Assembly: GCF_001544695.2 (NCBI RefSeq)
Contig: NZ_FCOM02000006.1
Span: forward strand, 186,001-250,000
Direction: 5' to 3'
Source of the DNA: Caballeronia arvi
Lineage (GTDB): Bacteria; Pseudomonadota; Gammaproteobacteria; Burkholderiales; Burkholderiaceae
DNA length: 64,000 nt
In this document: positions 59,410 through 64,000 of the stretch, piece by piece
How positions within the stretch are numbered: the first letter of the stretch is position 1
Layout: every line of letters begins with the position of its first letter
Notes under the pieces: generated by a model
The model's database searches: none
Seen by the model: the letters and a program-made list of their open reading frames with translations, nothing else
Told to the model about the DNA's origin: nothing
Position numbers and translations under genes: made by a program

Positions 59410-59715
59410 CCGTCGATCGTCTCCGTGCGGTGCGGGCCGCAGGCCGCGTCAGCGCTCGAATATAGCGGAATTCGCTTCCCGTCGAGGCGTGGCATCCGCA
59501 CGGAATGTCGATCTTGTGATTTGTGTTGGTCTCCCGACGCGCCCCTCGCGACTGGCTAGGGGTTTCGTTCCCAGGCTCTCCGGCCTCGATGTTCGATGTT
59601 TTCCACAGAAAACGTGCACAAGCCTGTGGATATCGTCCCGGCTATTGCCGCAACGTATTGATTCGACACTGCTTACATCCGACGCCCAGCGATGCGCCCC
59701 GTGCGCGCCGCCGAT
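59410..59715. other. Non-coding stretch with an inverted TCCACAG repeat
   Basis: About 306 bases without a supportable gene. TTTTCCACA (59599-59607) and TGTGGATAT (59625-59633) form an inverted pair (7-bp perfect core TCCACAG/CTGTGGA, 15-base spacer) that loosely resembles DnaA boxes. No other structure stands out. Confidence 0.5.
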
Positions 59716-59898
59716 TCAGTCGCCTTTCGGCAGGCAGGACGCGAGCATCGCGTCGACGCGATTCATTTCGATGCTGAAAAGCGACTGCGGCGCGGTGGCG
59801 TTCAGCTCGTCGGCGGCGGAGCTCGGCAACGCCATCGCGATGGTGGCCGTCGCGAACAGCGCGACGATCATCGACAGGAACCAGGAAAAGACGACCAT
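59716..59898 (-). CDS. Small secreted or membrane protein
   Basis: A protein of 60 residues from the ATG at 59898, which has GAGG six bases upstream; a TTG at 59913 is possible. The N-terminus (MVVFSWFLSMIVALFATATIAMA) is a signal peptide or membrane segment, and the remainder is short and polar with a single Cys near the end. It may be a small envelope peptide; no family is recognised. Confidence 0.55.
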   Translation of the reverse strand: MVVFSWFLSMIVALFATATIAMALPSSAADELNATAPQSLFSIEMNRVDAMLASCLPKGD

Positions 59899-59969
59899 CG
59901 CCAACCTCGTCAAGTAGATCTCTCGGAATCGGCGCGCATGAACGTCAGCGCGTGATGTGAAGAGTAGAA

Positions 59970-59989
59970 CTGTGCGGCGCCGCGCACAG
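59970..59989 (-). terminator. Hairpin behind the GST gene
   Basis: CTGTGCG (59970-59976) pairs with CGCACAG (59983-59989) across a 6-base GC loop, about 35 bases beyond the stop of the glutathione-transferase gene. The following run is TTCTAC, so termination efficiency is uncertain. Confidence 0.45.
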
Positions 59990-60022
59990 CCCTACTGACG
60001 GGGGGACTTGAAGGAGGGAGTA

Positions 60023-60700
60023 TTACGGACGCAGCTTCGGTGCGGGCACGGTCGACACATCCTGGGCGAGCGCCGCCGCTTCCTGCGCGCGCATCGCACG
60101 GATAAAGCCGTCGCGCTCGCGCAAGCGGCTCCAGTAATCCGCGATCGATGGCGCAAAGCGCTCGCTCAGCCCGATGAGCTCCGCGAGCATCAACGCATAG
60201 CCGACGGAAATATCCGCCGCCGTGAAGCGCCCCGCGCATAGATACGGCTGCGCGTCCAGCAGCGGCGCGAGCGTGCGCAGGCGCGCGTGGAACCATCGCG
60301 CGTAATCCTCGACGATCTGCGGCTGCCGGCGCTCCGGCGGCTCTAGATGCGTGTAGCGCAGCACGAGTGTTTGCGGGAACGTGAGCGTCGCTTCGCCGAA
60401 ATGCAGGAAGTTGAGATAGCTGCCGAAATCGGGCTCTTGCGGGGCGACGTCGAGCACGCCTGGCGAATAGCGCGCCGCCAGATACTGGCAGATCGCCGCC
60501 GATTCGGTAATGAAGAGTGCGCCGTTCGCATCGTCGGTCAGGGCCGGAATCGTGCCGAGCGGATTCACTTCCCTGAACGCGTGAGCGAGCACGCGCGGCG
60601 GAAACGGCAGCATCTTGAGTTCATACGGCACGCCGATCTCTTCCAGCGCCCACAGCGGCCGAAACGAACGCGCGCTCACACAGTGATGCAGCGTAATCAC
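60023..60700 (-). CDS. Glutathione S-transferase family protein
   Basis: A protein of 225 residues. The N-terminal thioredoxin-like domain has SARSFRPLWALEEIGVPYEL and the ESAAICQYLAARY glutathione-site segment; the helical C-terminal domain has the FTAADISVGYALM N-capping motif. I start at the GTG at 60700, which has AGGAG at ideal spacing; no ATG lies nearby in frame. It follows the enoyl-CoA hydratase gene by 17 bases, so the two are probably one operon. The substrate is unknown. Confidence 0.9.
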   Translation of the reverse strand: MITLHHCVSARSFRPLWALEEIGVPYELKMLPFPPRVLAHAFREVNPLGTIPALTDDANGALFITESAAICQYLAARYSPGVLDVAPQEPDFGSYLNFLHFGEATLTFPQTLVLRYTHLEPPERRQPQIVEDYARWFHARLRTLAPLLDAQPYLCAGRFTAADISVGYALMLAELIGLSERFAPSIADYWSRLRERDGFIRAMRAQEAAALAQDVSTVPAPKLRP

Positions 60701-60717
60701 GTCGACTCCTGCGCGCG

Positions 60718-61515
60718 TCAAACGAGCCAGGACGGCTTGCGCTTCTCGAGGAAACTGCGCACGCCATCGCGCCCTTCGTCGGATGCGCGGATGCGCGCAA
60801 TGCGCTCGGCCGTCTCCGCGATTAATGCTTCGTCGATGTCCTTGCCTGCGAAATCCGCGACGAGTTGCTTGCACTCGCGCACGCCGTTCGGACTGTTCGC
60901 GACGACGCTGGCGGCAATCGCGTCGACGCGCGCATCGAGCTGATCGGCAGCGACGGCTTCATGCACGAAGTTCAGACGCAGCGCTTCGGCGGCGTCGAAA
61001 CGCTCGGCCGTGACGAAATAGCGATGCGCCGCGCGCGCGCCCATCGCGCGGATCACGTAGGGCGCGATCGTCGCGGGCATGAGACCGAGTTTGGCTTCGG
61101 ACAGGCAGAAGTGCGCGGTGTCCGCCGCGACCGCGATGTCGCACACGGCGACCAGGCCCATGCCGCCCGCGTAGGCATCGCCTTGCACGCGCGCGATCAC
61201 GGGCTTTTTGCACGCGTAGATGGTGTTGAGCATCGTGGCGAGGCCGAGCGCATCGGCGCGGTTCTCCGCTTCCGAATAACCCGCCATGCGCTTCATCCAG
61301 TTAAGATCCGCGCCCGCGCAGAACGCCGAACCATTCGCGGCAAGGACGATGACGCGCACGTTGGTGTCGTCATCGAGCGCGCGGAAGGCGGCGGTGAGCT
61401 CGACGATGGTCGCATCGTCGAAGGCGTTGCGCACGTCGGGCCGATCGAGCGTCACGCGCGCGACGTGTCCTTCGATGCCGAGCTTCAGGCGTTGCAGATT
61501 CGCTGCGTCGGTCAT
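60718..61515 (-). CDS. Enoyl-CoA hydratase (methylglutaconyl-CoA hydratase-like)
   Basis: A crotonase-fold enzyme of 265 residues: oxyanion-hole segments FCAGADLNWMKRM and VQGDAYAGGMGLV, and SEAKLGLMPATIAPYVI, a pattern close to methylglutaconyl-CoA hydratase of leucine breakdown. No carboxylase or dehydrogenase genes of that pathway adjoin it. It is in an operon with a GST. Confidence 0.9.
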   Translation of the reverse strand: MTDAANLQRLKLGIEGHVARVTLDRPDVRNAFDDATIVELTAAFRALDDDTNVRVIVLAANGSAFCAGADLNWMKRMAGYSEAENRADALGLATMLNTIYACKKPVIARVQGDAYAGGMGLVAVCDIAVAADTAHFCLSEAKLGLMPATIAPYVIRAMGARAAHRYFVTAERFDAAEALRLNFVHEAVAADQLDARVDAIAASVVANSPNGVRECKQLVADFAGKDIDEALIAETAERIARIRASDEGRDGVRSFLEKRKPSWLV

Positions 61516-61709
61516 GTTTCCGTCTCCCTGATATCCGCGAATTGAGCGTTGCTCAACTTATATCGACTGGCAATTTGCACCTGTCGATCAGTTTCTTCGA
61601 AAAAGCCGCAAGCGGTCAACTCGTTTTTTGAGTGTGACTCACAAACATGCCGCGAGACAATCGTCCGACGAGACCCGCACCAACATGCCCTGAGACGCGC
61701 ATGCGCAAC

Positions 61710-62622
<913 letters not shown>

Positions 62623-62630
62623 TCACTACG

Positions 62631-63311
62631 ATGCCGCTCGATAGCGCCGATCTCCAGGCCATCACGCTGACGCTCGAACTCGCGTCGCTGACGACGGCGC
62701 TCTTGCTCGTCGTCGGCACGCCGATCGCGTGGTGGCTCACGCATACGCGCTCTAAGGCGAAGGGCATCGTCGGCGCCGTGGTGGCGCTGCCGCTCGTGCT
62801 GCCGCCGACGGTCATCGGCTTCTATCTGCTCGTGCTGATGGGGCCGAACGGCTCTGTCGGCAAGATCACGCAGGCGCTCGGCATCGGTCTGCTGCCGTTC
62901 ACGTTCGCGGGGCTCGTCGTCGGCTCGGTGATTTATTCGCTGCCGTTCGTCGTCCAGCCGTTGCAGAACGCGTTCGAAGCGATCGGCCGGCGCCCGCTCG
63001 AGGCCGCCGCGACACTGCGCGCGGGACCGTGGGACACGTTCTTCACGATCGCGCTGCCGCTCGCGCGGCCGGGCATCGTCACCGCGACCATTCTCGGCTT
63101 CGCGCATACCGTCGGCGAATTCGGCGTCGTGCTGATGATCGGCGGCAATATTCCGGGACGCACGCGCGTCGTGTCCGTGCAGATTTTCGATCACGTCGAA
63201 GCGCTCGAATACGCTCAGGCGCACTGGCTCGCGGGCGGCATGGTGGTATTCTCGTTCATCGTTCTTCTGCTGCTCTATTCCAGCCGGCGCTCCGTTGCGG
63301 CTCATGTCTGA
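62631..63311 (+). CDS. modB: Molybdate permease ModB
   Basis: An inner-membrane permease of 226 residues with five or six membrane segments and the coupling loop [38 protein letters not shown] is a conserved ModB stretch. The ATG at 62631 follows the modA stop by 8 bases, and the end overlaps modC by 8 bases. Confidence 0.95.
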   Translation: MPLDSADLQAITLTLELASLTTALLLVVGTPIAWWLTHTRSKAKGIVGAVVALPLVLPPTVIGFYLLVLMGPNGSVGKITQALGIGLLPFTFAGLVVGSVIYSLPFVVQPLQNAFEAIGRRPLEAAATLRAGPWDTFFTIALPLARPGIVTATILGFAHTVGEFGVVLMIGGNIPGRTRVVSVQIFDHVEALEYAQAHWLAGGMVVFSFIVLLLLYSSRRSVAAHV

Positions 63312-64000
63312 ACTCACTTCATCCCTGACGCTCGACCGCGCGCGTAGCACTTCCACCGAGGCCATCGAAGCGCGCTTTCTCGTCGAGCACGGCGGTTTCA
63401 CGCTCGATCTCGATCTCACGCTACCGGGGCGCGGCGTCACTGCGATCTTCGGCCATTCCGGCTCCGGCAAGACCACGCTGCTGCGCTGTCTCGCAGGACT
63501 CGCGCGGCCGCGCGTCGGACGCCTCGTCGTCAACGGCGAAATCTGGCTCGATACCGAACGCAACATTTTCCTGCCGACGCACAAGCGCCCGCTCGGCTAT
63601 GTCTTTCAGGAAGCGAGCCTCTTTCCGCACCTGAGCGTGAAGAAGAATTTGCGCTTCGGGCTCGAACGCGTGCGGGCGGCGGAGCGGCGCGTGGATCTGG
63701 CGCAGGCGGCGGAACTACTTGGCATTGGGCATTTGCTGGAGCGCGCGCCCGCCGGTTTGTCGGGCGGCGAGCGGCAGCGTGTGGGCATCGCGCGGGCGCT
63801 GTTGACGAGCCCGCGTCTGCTGTTGCTCGACGAGCCGCTCGCATCGCTCGATCAGAAGCGCAAGCTCGAAATCCTGCCGTATCTCGAACGCCTGCACGAC
63901 GAGCTCGATATCCCGGTGCTCTACGTGAGCCACGCGCCGGAAGAAGTCGCGCGCCTCGCGGATCATCTCGTGCTGCTCGAAGGCGGCCGCGCACTCGCGA
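63304..64000 (+). CDS. modC: Molybdate ATPase ModC (partial, runs off window)
   Basis: The first 232 residues of an ABC ATPase. Walker A is GHSGSGKTT, the signature is [14 protein letters not shown], Walker [13 protein letters not shown], and the switch His is in YVSHAPEE. The C-terminal TOBE (MOP) domain, expected after about residue 290, lies beyond the window. It energises ModB. Confidence 0.95.
   Translation, partial: MSELTSSLTLDRARSTSTEAIEARFLVEHGGFTLDLDLTLPGRGVTAIFGHSGSGKTTLLRCLAGLARPRVGRLVVNGEIWLDTERNIFLPTHKRPLGYVFQEASLFPHLSVKKNLRFGLERVRAAERRVDLAQAAELLGIGHLLERAPAGLSGGERQRVGIARALLTSPRLLLLDEPLASLDQKRKLEILPYLERLHDELDIPVLYVSHAPEEVARLADHLVLLEGGRALA

Noticed and set aside
59387..59917. A 176-residue plus-strand frame
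   Set aside because: Overlaps a small gene with a good ribosome site on the other strand and has no protein-like pattern.

Overview
The window is GC-rich, densely coded DNA from a Gram-negative heterotroph. A trimeric-type porin, LysR and LacI catabolic regulators, MHS-type major-facilitator permeases, a glucose/mannose-type sugar ABC importer, an aryl-polyene pigment cluster and the overall codon use fit the Burkholderiaceae, most likely Burkholderia sensu lato (Paraburkholderia or Caballeronia-like). That assignment is inference; no rRNA or other taxonomic marker is present. I saw no tRNA, rRNA, CRISPR array, insertion sequence or prophage.

Layout. (1) 1-5.1 kb: a bacteriophytochrome histidine kinase, a porin and two small unknown genes. 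(2) 5.2-10.2 kb: a compact cassette (MFS permease, CaiB/BaiF CoA-transferase, HMG-CoA lyase) facing a LysR regulator, then a cupin. (3) 10.3-22.7 kb: an eight-gene minus-strand operon (family I CoA-transferase, AroE-like dehydrogenase, alpha-beta barrel protein, FAH-fold hydrolase, sugar ABC transporter), a divergent MaoC hydratase, a LacI regulator, an aldo/keto reductase and an MFS permease. Four copies of one palindrome (TGWWACC-GGTWWCA) lie in the two divergent promoter regions of this block, so it looks like one LacI-controlled catabolic regulon whose substrate I cannot name. (4) 22.7-26.9 kb: a DMT permease with a histidine-rich tail, an FAD-linked oxidase, small unknown genes, a SET-domain protein and a glycine-zipper protein.

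(5) 26.9-46 kb: an aryl-polyene type II fatty-acid/polyketide cluster. Sixteen minus-strand genes from about 45.96 kb to 30.0 kb are joined almost throughout by overlaps, many of the ATGA kind: a chain-length-factor-like ketosynthase fragment, an acyltransferase, two ACPs, a membrane protein, an adenylating ligase fused to a hotdog dehydratase, a glycosyltransferase-acyltransferase fusion, an aromatic amino acid ammonia-lyase, a thioesterase, a LolA-like protein, an MMPL exporter, a ketosynthase, a dehydratase, a ketoreductase and two more ketosynthases. A halogenase-type flavoprotein, a methyltransferase and two small secreted paralogues sit downstream. The ammonia-lyase could supply an aromatic acrylate starter. 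The ligase would load it, the ACP/KS/KR/DH set would elongate it to a polyene, and the acyltransferases, LolA-like protein and MMPL protein would attach and export it to the outer membrane.

(6) 46-64 kb: a lipoprotein, a PAS-GGDEF cyclase, an SDR, an ion channel, a DHA2 efflux pump with LysR regulator, a pyruvyltransferase-family protein, a VapBC toxin-antitoxin pair, a 55-residue peptide gene followed by a VOC-like gene, envelope lipoproteins, a PQQ-type sugar dehydrogenase with its cytochrome c, a YhcG-type nuclease gene carrying two in-frame palindromes, a GST and enoyl-CoA hydratase pair, and the molybdate transporter modABC, whose modC runs off the window end. Two intergenic stretches, near 47.1-47.2 kb (minus) and 58.16-58.23 kb (plus), look like small RNA genes with their own terminators.

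The least explained parts are the LacI regulon, the two small-RNA candidates, the 55-residue peptide unit and the modified aryl-polyene enzymes.
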